Source: Pseudomonas soli (GTDB lineage: Bacteria; Pseudomonadota; Gammaproteobacteria; Pseudomonadales; Pseudomonadaceae). From it: 64,000 nucleotides of DNA. This document shows, piece after piece, positions 34,458 through 43,094 of this stretch. The position numbers and the translations under genes are program-made. The stretch's first letter is position 1. Every line of letters begins with the position of its first letter. Below the pieces are notes generated by a model. It made no database searches. It was not told the DNA's origin and saw only the letters and a program-made list of their open reading frames with translations. The stretch is taken from assembly GCF_900110655.1 (NCBI RefSeq), contig NZ_FOEQ01000010.1:62001-126000 (forward strand), given 5' to 3'.

Positions 34458-35810
34458 ATGCCCACCGCCACCCAAGCCTCCAACGCCTGGCGCATCCTGT
34501 TCCTGCTGTTCCTGGCCAACCTGTTCAACTTCTTCGACCGCACCATCCCCGCCATCGTCATCGAGCCGATCCGCCTGGAGTGGCACCTGAGCGACTTCCA
34601 GATCGGCATCATCGGCACCGCCTTCACCCTGGTCTACGCCATCGCCGGCCTGCCGCTGGCACGTATCGCCGACACGGGTTCACGCAGCAAGCTCATGGGT
34701 TGGGGCCTGCTGGCCTGGAGCGGGCTGACGGCGGTCAACGGCATGGTCGGCAGCTTCTGGAGCTTCCTGCTGGTGCGCATGGGCGTGGGCATCGGCGAGG
34801 CCAGCTATGCGCCTGCCGCCAACTCGCTGATCGGCGACCTGTTCCCTGCCGGGCGGCGGGCAAGGGCGATGGGTATCTTCATGCTTGGCCTGCCGTTGGG
34901 CCTGTTGCTGGCGTTCTTCACCATCGGTGCGATGGTCGAGGCCTTCGGTACCTGGCGCGCACCGTTCTTCATTGCCGCCGTGCCTGGCGTGTTGCTGGCG
35001 CTGTTCATCTTCATGATCCGCGAACCCGCGCGCGGTGCGGCGGAGACTGTGGCCATCACTCAGACCCCGCTCGACCGTCCGCTGCGTCGGGTACTGAGCG
35101 TGCCCACCTTCGCCTGGCTGGTGCTGGCGGGGCTGACCTTCAATTTCGCCACCTATGCCTGCAACTCGTTCATGGTGCCGATGCTGCAGCGCTACTTTGC
35201 GCTAACGCTGCACGACGCTGCGGTGGCCACCGGGATGATCGTCGGCCTGAGCGGCCTGGTGGGCCTGACCCTTGGCGGCTGGATGGCCGACAAGGTGCAC
35301 CAGCGCTTCGCCAACGGCCGTCTGGTGTTCGCCGCGCTGAGCATGCTGGTGGCCACCTTGTGTACCGCCTGGGCGCTGCATGCCGGGCGCATCGAACTGG
35401 GGGGGTTCGTGGCGGTGTTCGGGGTCGGCTGGCTGTTCTCCTACAACTTCTACACCTGCGTGTACACCGCCATCCAGGACGTGGTGCAACCGCGCCTGCG
35501 GGCCACGGCCATGGCGCTTTTCTTCGCTGGGCTGTACCTGCTGGGTGGTGGCCTGGGGCCGGTGGTGGTCGGTGGACTGTCGGATCATTTTGCCGTGTCG
35601 GCCATGGCGGCGGCGGGCGAGGTGGCGATGAGCGAAGCGTTCAAGGCCCAGGGGCTGCATGACGCGATGTACCTGATCCCCGTGGCCCTGTTGCTGACCA
35701 TGGTGTTCCTGCTGGCGGCCTCGCGGTGTTTCAGCCGGGATGCGCAGCGGATGCGCGAGGGCATGGTGCTGGATGGCGCAGCGGTGGCGGGGCAAGCCGC
35801 GCAGGCTTGA
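34458..35810 (+). CDS. Spinster-like MFS transporter
   Basis: A 450-residue major facilitator with twelve helices. FNFFDRTIPAIVIEPIRLEW at the N-terminus, ADTGSRSKLMGWGL (motif A) and GIGEASYAPAANSLIGDLFP are typical of the spinster/aromatic-acid-related subgroup. It is on the same strand as the preceding carboxylate cluster, 179 bp after the porin, so it may be a separate transcript. Substrate unknown. Confidence 0.83.
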   Translation: MPTATQASNAWRILFLLFLANLFNFFDRTIPAIVIEPIRLEWHLSDFQIGIIGTAFTLVYAIAGLPLARIADTGSRSKLMGWGLLAWSGLTAVNGMVGSFWSFLLVRMGVGIGEASYAPAANSLIGDLFPAGRRARAMGIFMLGLPLGLLLAFFTIGAMVEAFGTWRAPFFIAAVPGVLLALFIFMIREPARGAAETVAITQTPLDRPLRRVLSVPTFAWLVLAGLTFNFATYACNSFMVPMLQRYFALTLHDAAVATGMIVGLSGLVGLTLGGWMADKVHQRFANGRLVFAALSMLVATLCTAWALHAGRIELGGFVAVFGVGWLFSYNFYTCVYTAIQDVVQPRLRATAMALFFAGLYLLGGGLGPVVVGGLSDHFAVSAMAAAGEVAMSEAFKAQGLHDAMYLIPVALLLTMVFLLAASRCFSRDAQRMREGMVLDGAAVAGQAAQA

Positions 35811-35909
35811 GTCCAAGTGTATCGGCCTGGTCGCCAGCACTTGCTGGCATGTCCCTTGGTTTTCTCGCAGACTACCCATCTTTGCGCAAGAGCAGGAGAG
35901 CAACAGTCA

Positions 35910-36359
35910 ATGCGCGTGGTGATGGATACCCGGACAGACGAAATACTTCGACTGGAGCATTTGTTGGATGGGATGAACTATACGCTCTGGTTGAACGCGT
36001 ATGGTCCCTTTGCACTGGACAGACCACTCGAAGCGCAGTTGCGTCATTCGGTGGGCAAAGGTTGTACCGTGGGTGGTGATTCACCGATCTGTGCAAGCGA
36101 TGCTCGCGGCGAAATCATCGAACACCTGCTGCACCCAGGGGACGGCGGCTACGGGCCGTTGGACCTGCCGGCCAAACGTCCCGAAGTGCTCAGGTTGGTA
36201 GAGGTGCTGCTCGGCCAGGTCCGTCTTGACCGGGCCGACATCATCCGCAGGTTCTGGCTTGCCGAAGGGCACCCTGCGTATCCCGTGTGGTGGGATTTTG
36301 CCTTCGACATTCAAACCCAGGGGCAGCGGTGGATACTGATGAGCAGCGCGAGTGATTGA
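35910..36359 (+). CDS. Hypothetical protein, 149 residues
   Basis: A soluble acidic protein with no signal peptide (VVMDTRTDEILRLEHLLDGM...; later RRFWLAEGHPAYPVWWDF). ATG 35910 has AGGAGAG upstream and is preferred over an upstream in-frame ATG at 35817. Base composition is slightly less GC-rich than neighbours. Its size, charge and single-gene position resemble orphan immunity-type proteins, but I recognise no family. Confidence 0.6.
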   Translation: MRVVMDTRTDEILRLEHLLDGMNYTLWLNAYGPFALDRPLEAQLRHSVGKGCTVGGDSPICASDARGEIIEHLLHPGDGGYGPLDLPAKRPEVLRLVEVLLGQVRLDRADIIRRFWLAEGHPAYPVWWDFAFDIQTQGQRWILMSSASD

Positions 36360-36444
36360 GCGGATAGCTTGGTTTCTCAGTACTTGCTTGTCGTCGTGAA
36401 GGTTGGCACTGAGGTTCATCGAGACCTGACGCCGCGCCGGTTAC

Positions 36445-37266
36445 TCAAGTCTTGGCGTTGCGGATTCCCCGTTGATAGGCTGCCGTCATGGTTTGCCATG
36501 TTTCATCGTCGGCCGGCACCAGATGTTCAATACGTAGCGATGCCACCGTGATGTCCTGCGGCATGCCGAAGGTGGTGAAGGTGGACAGGAACCTAAGTTC
36601 GCCCTCGGCAGCACGCACCCGGGTCAGCACCAGCGGTGACGGCGGTGTGTCCGGCGCCAGTGCGGGTGGCACGGGCAAGCTTTGCAGCCGCCGAGCCAAT
36701 TCTGGATTGCCCACCGCCTCCCTGGCCGCCCGCTGCCAGGCGATCGCCCGTATCTCATCGGCATTGACCAGATGATCACCCAGTCCGCCCGGGCGCAGCA
36801 GTGTGTCCAGCAGGTTCAGGCCCGAGGTGCTGCTCGTCGGTACGCCAACCATGGTGAACAACAGCCCGGCACTGGCATTGGCCGCCGTGATGTCCCAGTT
36901 GCTGGCGATGACGATGGCCGGTGCGGGGTTGTTGGCCTGCAGGATGTGCTCCACTGCGTCATGCACCATCTTCATGGCTGGGGCGTCCGGTGCCGAGGCC
37001 GTATAGCGTGGTGCGTAACCTGCCGCGAGGAACACCTCGTTGCAGTGTTCGAGCGGCACTTGCAGGGCGCTGAGCAGGGCATGCAGGGTGCTTGGGCTGG
37101 CCTTGGCACGGCCGGTTTCGACGCAGCTCAGGTGGCGTTGCGACAGGCCCGCCAACAGCGCCAGGTCGAGCTGGCTGAGGCCGGCATGACGGCGCAGGCG
37201 GCGCAGGTGCTTGCCGGCGTCGGTGACTGCTGGTGTTTGCGTGGGGTGAAAGGGAGAAAGGCTCAT
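36445..37266 (-). CDS. XRE-family regulator with MmyB-like ligand domain
   Basis: A 273-residue regulator. The N-terminal helix-turn-helix (GKHLRRLRRHAGLSQLDLALLAGLSQRHLSCVETGRA) is followed by a C-terminal MmyB-like (PAS-related) domain with the typical NWDITAANASAGLLF and LRFLSTFTTFG motifs. Such proteins repress or activate adjacent genes. The start ATG 37266 is preferred; the frame is open upstream. It is divergent from the DUF2834/MAPEG pair by 111 bp, which it probably regulates. Confidence 0.85.
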   Translation of the reverse strand: MSLSPFHPTQTPAVTDAGKHLRRLRRHAGLSQLDLALLAGLSQRHLSCVETGRAKASPSTLHALLSALQVPLEHCNEVFLAAGYAPRYTASAPDAPAMKMVHDAVEHILQANNPAPAIVIASNWDITAANASAGLLFTMVGVPTSSTSGLNLLDTLLRPGGLGDHLVNADEIRAIAWQRAAREAVGNPELARRLQSLPVPPALAPDTPPSPLVLTRVRAAEGELRFLSTFTTFGMPQDITVASLRIEHLVPADDETWQTMTAAYQRGIRNAKT

Positions 37267-37377
37267 GCGTCGACTCTGGCTGTCCTTGGCTGAAGCATCC
37301 ATGACCTGTGAGGTCATTGAGGCGGGGACGACTCTATCACTACCGTGACGGCAACATCGCCCTGAAGGAGTCGACCA

Positions 37378-37692
37378 ATGAACGCACGATGGATCGCGTT
37401 GCCAGTGTTGCTGCTGTTCACCCTGTACACCGGTTGGACGTTGATGATTGCCGAGCAATCACTTCTTGCCTTTGGCCTTGATCTGCTGTCCCGACCCGAT
37501 ACGGCCCAGGTCGTTATCGACCTGTATGTGATGGCCGGTCTGGGCTGTATCTGGATGGCAAACGACCAGTGCCAGCGGGGCGGGTCGTTGCTTGGCGTCT
37601 TGCCCTATCTGGTGCTGACGGCGCTCTTTGTCTCCCTGGGGCCGCTGCTGTACATCGTGGTCAAGGGCTTGGCGCAGAGGCCAGGGGCATGA
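37378..37692 (+). CDS. DUF2834 family membrane protein
   Basis: A 104-residue inner-membrane protein with three hydrophobic helices (residues about 5-25, 44-62, 72-97) and the DUF2834-type segment VVIDLYVMAGLGCIWMANDQ. The function of the family is unknown. Its stop overlaps the start of the MAPEG gene (ATGA), so the two are co-translated. Confidence 0.8.
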   Translation: MNARWIALPVLLLFTLYTGWTLMIAEQSLLAFGLDLLSRPDTAQVVIDLYVMAGLGCIWMANDQCQRGGSLLGVLPYLVLTALFVSLGPLLYIVVKGLAQRPGA

Positions 37693-38120
37693 GCGGCGCC
37701 CTGGCGGTCTACGCCTGCTGCGTAGTGGTGCTGTTCTTCAAGATGCTGGCGATTTCCTGCTGCCAGGGCTACTTCCGCCTGCGTTTCCTGACCTTCACCA
37801 ACAGCGAGGATGCGGCAGTGTTCAAGCGTTCGGCTTGCCCTGAGGAATTGCCGCAGGTAACGCGGGCCATGCAGGCCTGGCGCAACGATCTGGAGAACAT
37901 CCCGATGTTCCTCGCGCTGGGCGGCCTGGCGGTCGTGCTGGAGGCGCCGGTTGCCATGACGGCTTGGCTGAGCGGGGTATTCACCGTGGCCAGGGTGTCG
38001 CATACGGTGACTTACCTGGCGGGTATCCAGCCGTGGCGGACGGTGAGTTATGGCGTGGGGGTAATCTGTTTGATCGGGTTGGCGACCTTGGTCATCGAGG
38101 CGCTGGCATCGACGCCTTGA
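37689..38120 (+). CDS. MAPEG family membrane protein
   Basis: A 143-residue protein with four membrane helices. RLRFLTFTNSEDAAVF and RAMQAWRNDLENIPMFLALG (the ERxxRAHxNxxE-like loop of MAPEG proteins, here RAMQAWRNDLEN), then VARVSHTVTYLAGIQPWRT, place it in the MAPEG group (microsomal glutathione transferase/prostaglandin-E synthase type). Bacterial members may conjugate glutathione to lipophilic compounds at the membrane. The biological role here is not known. Confidence 0.83.
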   Translation: MSGALAVYACCVVVLFFKMLAISCCQGYFRLRFLTFTNSEDAAVFKRSACPEELPQVTRAMQAWRNDLENIPMFLALGGLAVVLEAPVAMTAWLSGVFTVARVSHTVTYLAGIQPWRTVSYGVGVICLIGLATLVIEALASTP

Positions 38121-38167
38121 AGGTTTGCCAGGCGTGCAGCAGCCGGCGGCAGGCAAGATGCCTGAAT

Positions 38168-38959
38168 TCAACTGGTACAGAAAGCATCCGACTTCGGCAC
38201 AAAGAAGCGAGCAAACAATTCCGACTGCGACTTGATGTTCAACTTGGCGTAAATGTTCCGGCGGTGCACTTTCACCGTTTCCGCCGATAGTGAAAGCTTT
38301 CCGGCAATCTCTTTGTTGGAGAAACCGCTCAGCAGCAGTCTCAGTACATCGCTTTCACGGGTGGTGATCTGCGCGCCCAGCTGCGTCAGTGTTTCCTGCC
38401 AGGGCGGTACCTCGGCAAGGTCCTTCTCGACATCCACCTCGAAGGCCATGCGCTGGTGCATCAAGGCCGTCACCCAGGGCTTGATGAGGTCGAGGATGGT
38501 GATCTGTTCCTGGCTGAAGCGCGCCTTGCTGCCAATGGAGATGCACAGCGTGCGGTCAGCGTCGAGCTGAACGTTGTACTGCGCTTCATCGGCCGAGATG
38601 TAGTGCGCGAAGTACTGGTGGTAGTACTCGGTTTCCACAAAGTACTCCGGCGCGATATCCAGCAGGTGGAAGAAGCCGCTCTGCGGGTTTTCCCGGTTGG
38701 CGATGTAGAACGGGTCCAGCAGGTAGAGCCCCTTCACATAGCGATGGATGAACGCGTTGACCTCTTCGGCATCCGCCACCTCGGGCAGGCTTACCACTTC
38801 CACTTGCTGACTGGCGAAGATCAATACCACCCAGTTGTCGATCTGCACGTACTCGTTCAATACCCGAACCAGCGAACTCCAGAACGCCGGACGGTCCAGC
38901 TGCATGATCAGCTTGCCGATCGATCGGTGCCAGGCCAGGCTTTGCAGGTCGAACGGCAT
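38168..38959 (-). CDS. LuxR-family transcriptional regulator (paralogue 1)
   Basis: A 263-residue regulator with an N-terminal ligand-type region (LDRPAFWSSLVRVLNEYVQ, YVKGLYLLDPFYIANRENP) and a C-terminal LuxR helix-turn-helix (TTRESDVLRLLLSGFSNKEIAGKL, TVKVHRRNIYAKL). The whole length is clearly homologous to the regulator at 44034-44846. There is no luxI and the N-terminal region lacks the acyl-homoserine-lactone pattern, so it is an orphan regulator. It is divergent from a polyamine-binding-protein gene, its probable target. Confidence 0.85.
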   Translation of the reverse strand: MPFDLQSLAWHRSIGKLIMQLDRPAFWSSLVRVLNEYVQIDNWVVLIFASQQVEVVSLPEVADAEEVNAFIHRYVKGLYLLDPFYIANRENPQSGFFHLLDIAPEYFVETEYYHQYFAHYISADEAQYNVQLDADRTLCISIGSKARFSQEQITILDLIKPWVTALMHQRMAFEVDVEKDLAEVPPWQETLTQLGAQITTRESDVLRLLLSGFSNKEIAGKLSLSAETVKVHRRNIYAKLNIKSQSELFARFFVPKSDAFCTS

Positions 38960-38962
38960 TAT

Positions 38963-38980
38963 CTACCCCTTTTGGGTTAG
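38963..38980 (-). promoter_or_regulatory. Leader element of luxR paralogue 1 (TAACCC...GGGGTAG)
   Basis: On the minus strand the leader reads CTAACCCAAAAGGGGTAG, ending three bases before the ATG. It contains the ribosome binding site and resembles the leader of paralogue 2 (TTAACCCGGGGGTAG), so it may be a shared operator or RNA element. Confidence 0.4.
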
Positions 38981-39097
38981 GAACTCGCATGTCAGAGGTA
39001 AGTATTCCGAGGTATTTACTATCCGGTCCTGCCCGGTATAGTCGCTCACTGGGCCTAGGATGGCCGTGAAGTTACATCGATTCGATAAGGATGTTGC

Positions 39098-40201
39098 ATG
39101 AGAAGGTCACGTTTGCGAACCCTTTTTTCGGCCTCGCTGCTCTGCGCAGGGATCAGCACCTCGGTGCTGGCCGCCGAACCCGGGATGCACCTGTACAACT
39201 GGTTCGGGCTGCTCGCGCCGGAGACGCCGAAGGCGTTCGAGCAGGAAACCGGCACCCGCGTGCACATGGACGCGTTCGACAGCGCCGACATCATGCAGAG
39301 CAAGGTCATGGCCGGGCGCACCGGGTATGACGTGGTGGTGGCGACCTCCAACGTGCTGCCCAGCCTGATCGCGGCGGGCGTGCTGCAACCGCTGGACCGT
39401 GCGCAACTGGGGAACCTGTCGCACATCGACCCCGATATCCTCGCCCAGTTGGCGGTCAACGACCCCGGCAATCGCTACGCGGTGCCCTACCTGTGGGGCA
39501 CCACCGGCATCGGCTACGACGTCAACAAGGTCAAGGCCGCGTTGGGCGACCAGGCGCCGGTGGACAGCTGGGACCTGATCTTCAAGGAAGAGAACATCAG
39601 CAAGCTCAAGTCCTGTGGCGTGGCGATGCTCGACTCGCCCAGCGAGATCATCTCGATTGCCCTGAACTACCTGGGCCTGCCCAGCAACAGCAGCAATCCT
39701 GCGGATTACCAGAAGGCGCAAGACCTGCTGATGAAGATCCGCCCCTACGTGCTGTATTTCGATTCCTCGCGCATCGACACCGACATGGCCGACGGCAATA
39801 TCTGCGCGGTGGTCGGCTGGGCCAACGGCGCCTTGGCCGCCCAGGCCCTCAACGAGAAGAACAACACCGGGCGCAGGATCAACTACAGCCTGCCGCGCGA
39901 AGGCGCGCTGGTGTGGTCGGAAAACCTGGTGCTGCTCAAGGATGCGCCCCATCCCAAGGCAGGCATGGCGTTCATCAACTACATGATGCGCCCGGAAGTG
40001 ATCGCCAAGACCTCGAACCACACCCTGTACCCCAACGCCAACAAGGACGCCACCCAGTTCGTCGAACAGGCGCTGCGGGACAACCCGTGGATCTACCCCG
40101 ACAAGAAGACGATTGCCACGTTGATCCCGCTCGAGCCGCTGCCGTTGAAACTGGAGCGGATCCGCACGCGGGTCTGGACCAAGGTGAAGAGTGGCGTCTG
40201 A
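39098..40201 (+). CDS. Polyamine/amine ABC transporter substrate-binding protein (PotF/SpuD-like)
   Basis: A 367-residue periplasmic binding protein with a signal peptide (cleaved after SVLAAEP). Family marks include LYNWFGLLAPETPKAFEQET, YDVVVATSNVLPSLI, PYLWGTTGIGYDVNKV and FINYMMRPEVIAKTSNHTLYPNANKDA. PotF/SpuD proteins bind putrescine or spermidine. No permease or ATPase genes adjoin it, so it either works with a distant importer or serves in sensing. It is divergent from a LuxR-type regulator. Confidence 0.87.
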   Translation: MRRSRLRTLFSASLLCAGISTSVLAAEPGMHLYNWFGLLAPETPKAFEQETGTRVHMDAFDSADIMQSKVMAGRTGYDVVVATSNVLPSLIAAGVLQPLDRAQLGNLSHIDPDILAQLAVNDPGNRYAVPYLWGTTGIGYDVNKVKAALGDQAPVDSWDLIFKEENISKLKSCGVAMLDSPSEIISIALNYLGLPSNSSNPADYQKAQDLLMKIRPYVLYFDSSRIDTDMADGNICAVVGWANGALAAQALNEKNNTGRRINYSLPREGALVWSENLVLLKDAPHPKAGMAFINYMMRPEVIAKTSNHTLYPNANKDATQFVEQALRDNPWIYPDKKTIATLIPLEPLPLKLERIRTRVWTKVKSGV

Positions 40202-40386
40202 CTTGAGTTGACGTGTCGCCCGCTGCCCGGTGCAAGGGAGTACCGGACAGCGCGTTGACCAAGGTTGCCTGCGGCCTATTGCTTCAAGCACCAGCGAACA
40301 CCATCGTCTCGCGGTATCCGGCTGCCCAGCCGAGGCGGGCGGGTCTTGCGTACCTGATTTCATCTTGAGCCGGAGGAGAACAGCGG

Positions 40387-41259
40387 ATGTTCAGCCCAGC
40401 CCAGAAGACACACTTGAACTTGACGATCGAAGGCGTGGAGCACGATTTCCAGGTGCTCGGCTACACCGGGGAAGCGGTGGCCAACAGGCCTTTCTTTTTC
40501 AACGTGGAACTGGCCAGCGAATGGCCCGACCTGGACCTTGAACGCTTCCTCGACCTCGAGGCGTTCTTCAGCTTCGACATGAACGGCAATGGCATCCATG
40601 GGCGGATCTACCACATCGCGCCGATGAGGCAGGCTCCGTGTTCAGCGCGTTACAGGTTGACCCTGGTGCCGCACTTGTCCTACCTGCGTCACCGCATCAA
40701 CCAGCGGATCTTTCAACAGTTCTCGGTGCCCAGGATCGTTGCCCTGATCCTGGAAGAGCATGGGATCGTGGGCGACGCTTACCGCTTCGAGCTGAGTGCG
40801 AGCTACCCCGAGCGCGACTACTGCACCCAGTATGGCGAAACGGACCTGCACTTCGTCCAGCGCTTGTGTGAAGAGGAGGGCATCCGTTTTCACTTCCAGC
40901 ACAGTGCCCAGGGGCATGTGCTGGTGTTTGCCGATGGCCAGGCGGTGCTGCCGTGGGGCGTGCTTTATCGTCCGCCCCTGGTTCATGCCAAGCCACGGGT
41001 GGTGGAGAACCAGACCGCCGTGGTCATTGCCGTGGAGGATGACGAGAGCCGGTGTGATCAGAGGCTTGCCCGGATTCAGGTGAAGTTTCCCTGGGATCCT
41101 GAGGACAGGTTTGATGACAAGAGTTGTTGTTGGCTATCGGTGGCTTCCGATTGGTGTTGTGCTGTCACGCCTCCGCGAACGGGGATGGAGGTGATGGTCT
41201 CGTTTCTCGGAAACGATCCCGATCAGCCACGGGTCAGTGGGTGCCTGTGCTGCCGATAG
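40387..41259 (+). CDS. vgrG: VgrG remnant (internally deleted, needle missing)
   Basis: A 290-residue open frame, versus about 650-700 for intact VgrG, the spike of the type VI secretion system. Residues 1-188 match the gp27-like start (RHRINQRIFQQFSVPRIV, YGETDLHFVQRLCEEEGIRF). Then the sequence jumps, near 40955, straight to the gp5 OB-fold (RPPLVHAKPRVVENQTAVV, RIQVKFPWD), losing about 200 or more residues; a smaller loss follows near residue 258. It ends right after the OB-fold (DPDQPRVSGC), with no beta-helix needle. The remnant cannot work as a spike. It may mark the site of a former effector-immunity island. Confidence 0.82.
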   Translation: MFSPAQKTHLNLTIEGVEHDFQVLGYTGEAVANRPFFFNVELASEWPDLDLERFLDLEAFFSFDMNGNGIHGRIYHIAPMRQAPCSARYRLTLVPHLSYLRHRINQRIFQQFSVPRIVALILEEHGIVGDAYRFELSASYPERDYCTQYGETDLHFVQRLCEEEGIRFHFQHSAQGHVLVFADGQAVLPWGVLYRPPLVHAKPRVVENQTAVVIAVEDDESRCDQRLARIQVKFPWDPEDRFDDKSCCWLSVASDWCCAVTPPRTGMEVMVSFLGNDPDQPRVSGCLCCR

Positions 41260-41339
41260 CCTCATTCTGGCCACGGCAGCTTTATCCGAAATTATTCCAG
41301 GTTGATAATTATTGGCATCCCATAATTGCCAATAAACTC

Positions 41340-41921
41340 ATGGTTGACGATTCCCTGCCCCCCCGGTGGTGCGCACCGATGAATATCGACTCTCGATATG
41401 GTGTGATTGCCGTCGTTGACGAGCCGACCTACACGTTCGACTCCACAGACAATATCCGGTGTTATGCGCGGGAAATCATCCTGGGCGACGATGGCGTGTC
41501 ATCGGTTCATGGCGTAATGCTGGACGACTTCGGCCTGCTGGTGGTCGGTGCCGGCGGAGGCGGGACAGGAGTACATGCACAGTCGGCGCTGGTGATCGAC
41601 GACAAGCTGCTATTGGCCGTGGGCAACCAGATTGCCTGCGTGTCGCTGACCGCTCCCCATGACCTGCTTTGGTCGCGCAAGGTGGATCTGGCGACGTGTT
41701 TCGGTCTCTATTGGGCTGCGCGGCAGCGTGCACTGATTTCGCACGGCGAGCTGGAAATCACAGGTTTGTCCCTTGAGGGCGACGTTATCTGGAAGGCCAT
41801 GGGTGCCGACATCTTCACCGGGCGCTTTCAGCTGGCGCCTGACCATGTGGAAGTCGTGGATTTCTACGACACCGTCTACCGTTTTGATGTGGTGACGGGG
41901 GAGGCGTTGAAATGCAGTTGA
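41340..41921 (+). CDS. Orphan hypothetical protein behind vgrG remnant
   Basis: A 193-residue soluble protein, beta-rich, with no signal peptide. Segments such as VHAQSALVIDDKLLLAVGNQIACVSL and GLSLEGDVIWKAM alternate short strands like a small beta-propeller fragment. The start may be 41340 or 41379; neither has a strong ribosome binding site. The bases before it (41281-41340) are A/T-rich, unlike the surroundings. Its place behind a vgrG remnant suggests an immunity protein whose effector has been lost, but I recognise no family. Confidence 0.6.
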   Translation: MVDDSLPPRWCAPMNIDSRYGVIAVVDEPTYTFDSTDNIRCYAREIILGDDGVSSVHGVMLDDFGLLVVGAGGGGTGVHAQSALVIDDKLLLAVGNQIACVSLTAPHDLLWSRKVDLATCFGLYWAARQRALISHGELEITGLSLEGDVIWKAMGADIFTGRFQLAPDHVEVVDFYDTVYRFDVVTGEALKCS

Positions 41922-41934
41922 TGCACGTAGCCGG

Positions 41935-42321
41935 TTAAACGTCGCGATGCAATCCTTCTGCGTCCTGCCAATACAAAGTTCGCTCGAATTGAAAGCTGAT
42001 CACGAAGCGTGAGCCTGTCCGCGCAATGGCATTGGCAATCTTGTCCAGATCCGCCATCGGTGAATGCTCCTGCGGCCCAGGCCCTTTGATCCTGATGCTG
42101 GCGCGCGTGGCGACACTGAAGTCGAGCTGTTTGGTGTCCTCTGCATAGAGGGTGTGGTCGGTGATGACGAGGTCGGCGGTCAGCGTCAGCCATGACGGGA
42201 AGTAGGCTTCCAGGCTGTCGCTTGTACGCGTGACTTCAATCGCGCCAGCTGCTTGCAGGGCGTTTGCCAGTGCTGCTGCGTCAAGCGATGCGTCAGCTTC
42301 CAGGAACAGATCAAGGCTCAA
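41935..42321 (-). CDS. Hypothetical protein, 128 residues (TTG start)
   Basis: A small soluble protein (LSLDLFLEADASLDAAALANAL..., ending in RTLYWQDAEGLHRDV). There is no ATG near the start of the coding-like region; a TTG at 42321 has GAGGG eight bases upstream and overlaps the stop of the upstream gene, so coupled translation is likely. It is convergent with the orphan at 41340. Family unknown. Confidence 0.55.
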   Translation of the reverse strand: MSLDLFLEADASLDAAALANALQAAGAIEVTRTSDSLEAYFPSWLTLTADLVITDHTLYAEDTKQLDFSVATRASIRIKGPGPQEHSPMADLDKIANAIARTGSRFVISFQFERTLYWQDAEGLHRDV

Positions 42322-42970
42322 TGACGTTACCCTCGGTCGACGCTTCGAAGCGCTGGGCGACCCAGCATTCTTCCCCCAGGTGCAGAAAGGCTCCACCCAG
42401 CCGCCATAGCTCGAAGTAGGCGGTAAAGTCGATGTCCAGTGCAATGAGCGGGGCGGCGATGTACCAAGCCAGCCCATAGTCCGCCGCGATGCCGTACCAG
42501 GCCTCGAACAATGCGTAGTCGGCGGCGGTATGGCAGTCGGCGGCTTCGCGAACCGCATCCCCTAATGCTTCGCTGGCCCAGGTGCCCGGTATATCGAAGT
42601 TGTCGATAGCCTTGAGGTCGGCCATGGGCTTGCAGATCACCCGCGCATTGCGGGTCAGGGTCATCAGCTCTGAATCGCCCGTCCGCTCGAAAAAGTCGGC
42701 CTGCACATCCAACCATCGCCGGGTAGCGGCTGCCAGTTGTTCTGGCGTGCCTCGTTGCGTGGGGAGCAGGTACAGGTAGGGAAGCGTGCCGGCAGCCAGC
42801 ACTTCCAACGTGCGCCTGGCCAGTTCGGGGGCGTGCTTGTGGCCTTCGAGGATGGTGGCCACCTCGTGGGGCTGGCCATGCTCCTTGAACAGCGCGATGA
42901 ACTGGGATTTATCGATATCGCTGTGGCCTTCGACCAAGGCGCGCCAATCATCCAGCAGGGAGGTGTCCAT
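42311..42970 (-). CDS. Hypothetical protein, 219 residues
   Basis: A soluble, acidic, helix-rich protein (LDDWRALVEGHSDIDKSQFIALFKEH..., ADYALFEAWYGIAADYGLAWYIAAPLIAL) without signal peptide. The start ATG 42970 is the first that fits the predicted helical fold. It is coupled to the downstream 128-residue gene by a short overlap. Position next to a vgrG remnant and the single-domain make-up suggest an effector-immunity origin, but no motif confirms this. Confidence 0.6.
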   Translation of the reverse strand: MDTSLLDDWRALVEGHSDIDKSQFIALFKEHGQPHEVATILEGHKHAPELARRTLEVLAAGTLPYLYLLPTQRGTPEQLAAATRRWLDVQADFFERTGDSELMTLTRNARVICKPMADLKAIDNFDIPGTWASEALGDAVREAADCHTAADYALFEAWYGIAADYGLAWYIAAPLIALDIDFTAYFELWRLGGAFLHLGEECWVAQRFEASTEGNVIEP

Positions 42971-43094
42971 TCGGCTTCCTTGGTTATGGGCGCGGGCATT
43001 GTGCATCGCGCTTCGGTTGTTGCGCCAGGGAACGAGCGCCGGGTTCGGGCCTCGTTGAATGGACCACTCCTGTCGGTTACGGGAGTGTCCTCCT

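Noticed and set aside
38168..38959. Acyl-homoserine-lactone quorum-sensing receptor
   Set aside because: No luxI nearby and the N-terminal domain lacks a recognisable AHL-binding residue pattern; kept as an orphan LuxR-type regulator.
41312..41330. TGGCAT...TTGCC as a sigma-54 promoter before the orphan gene at 41340
   Set aside because: The GG-to-GC distance is too long by about two bases and the start is too near; treated as chance.
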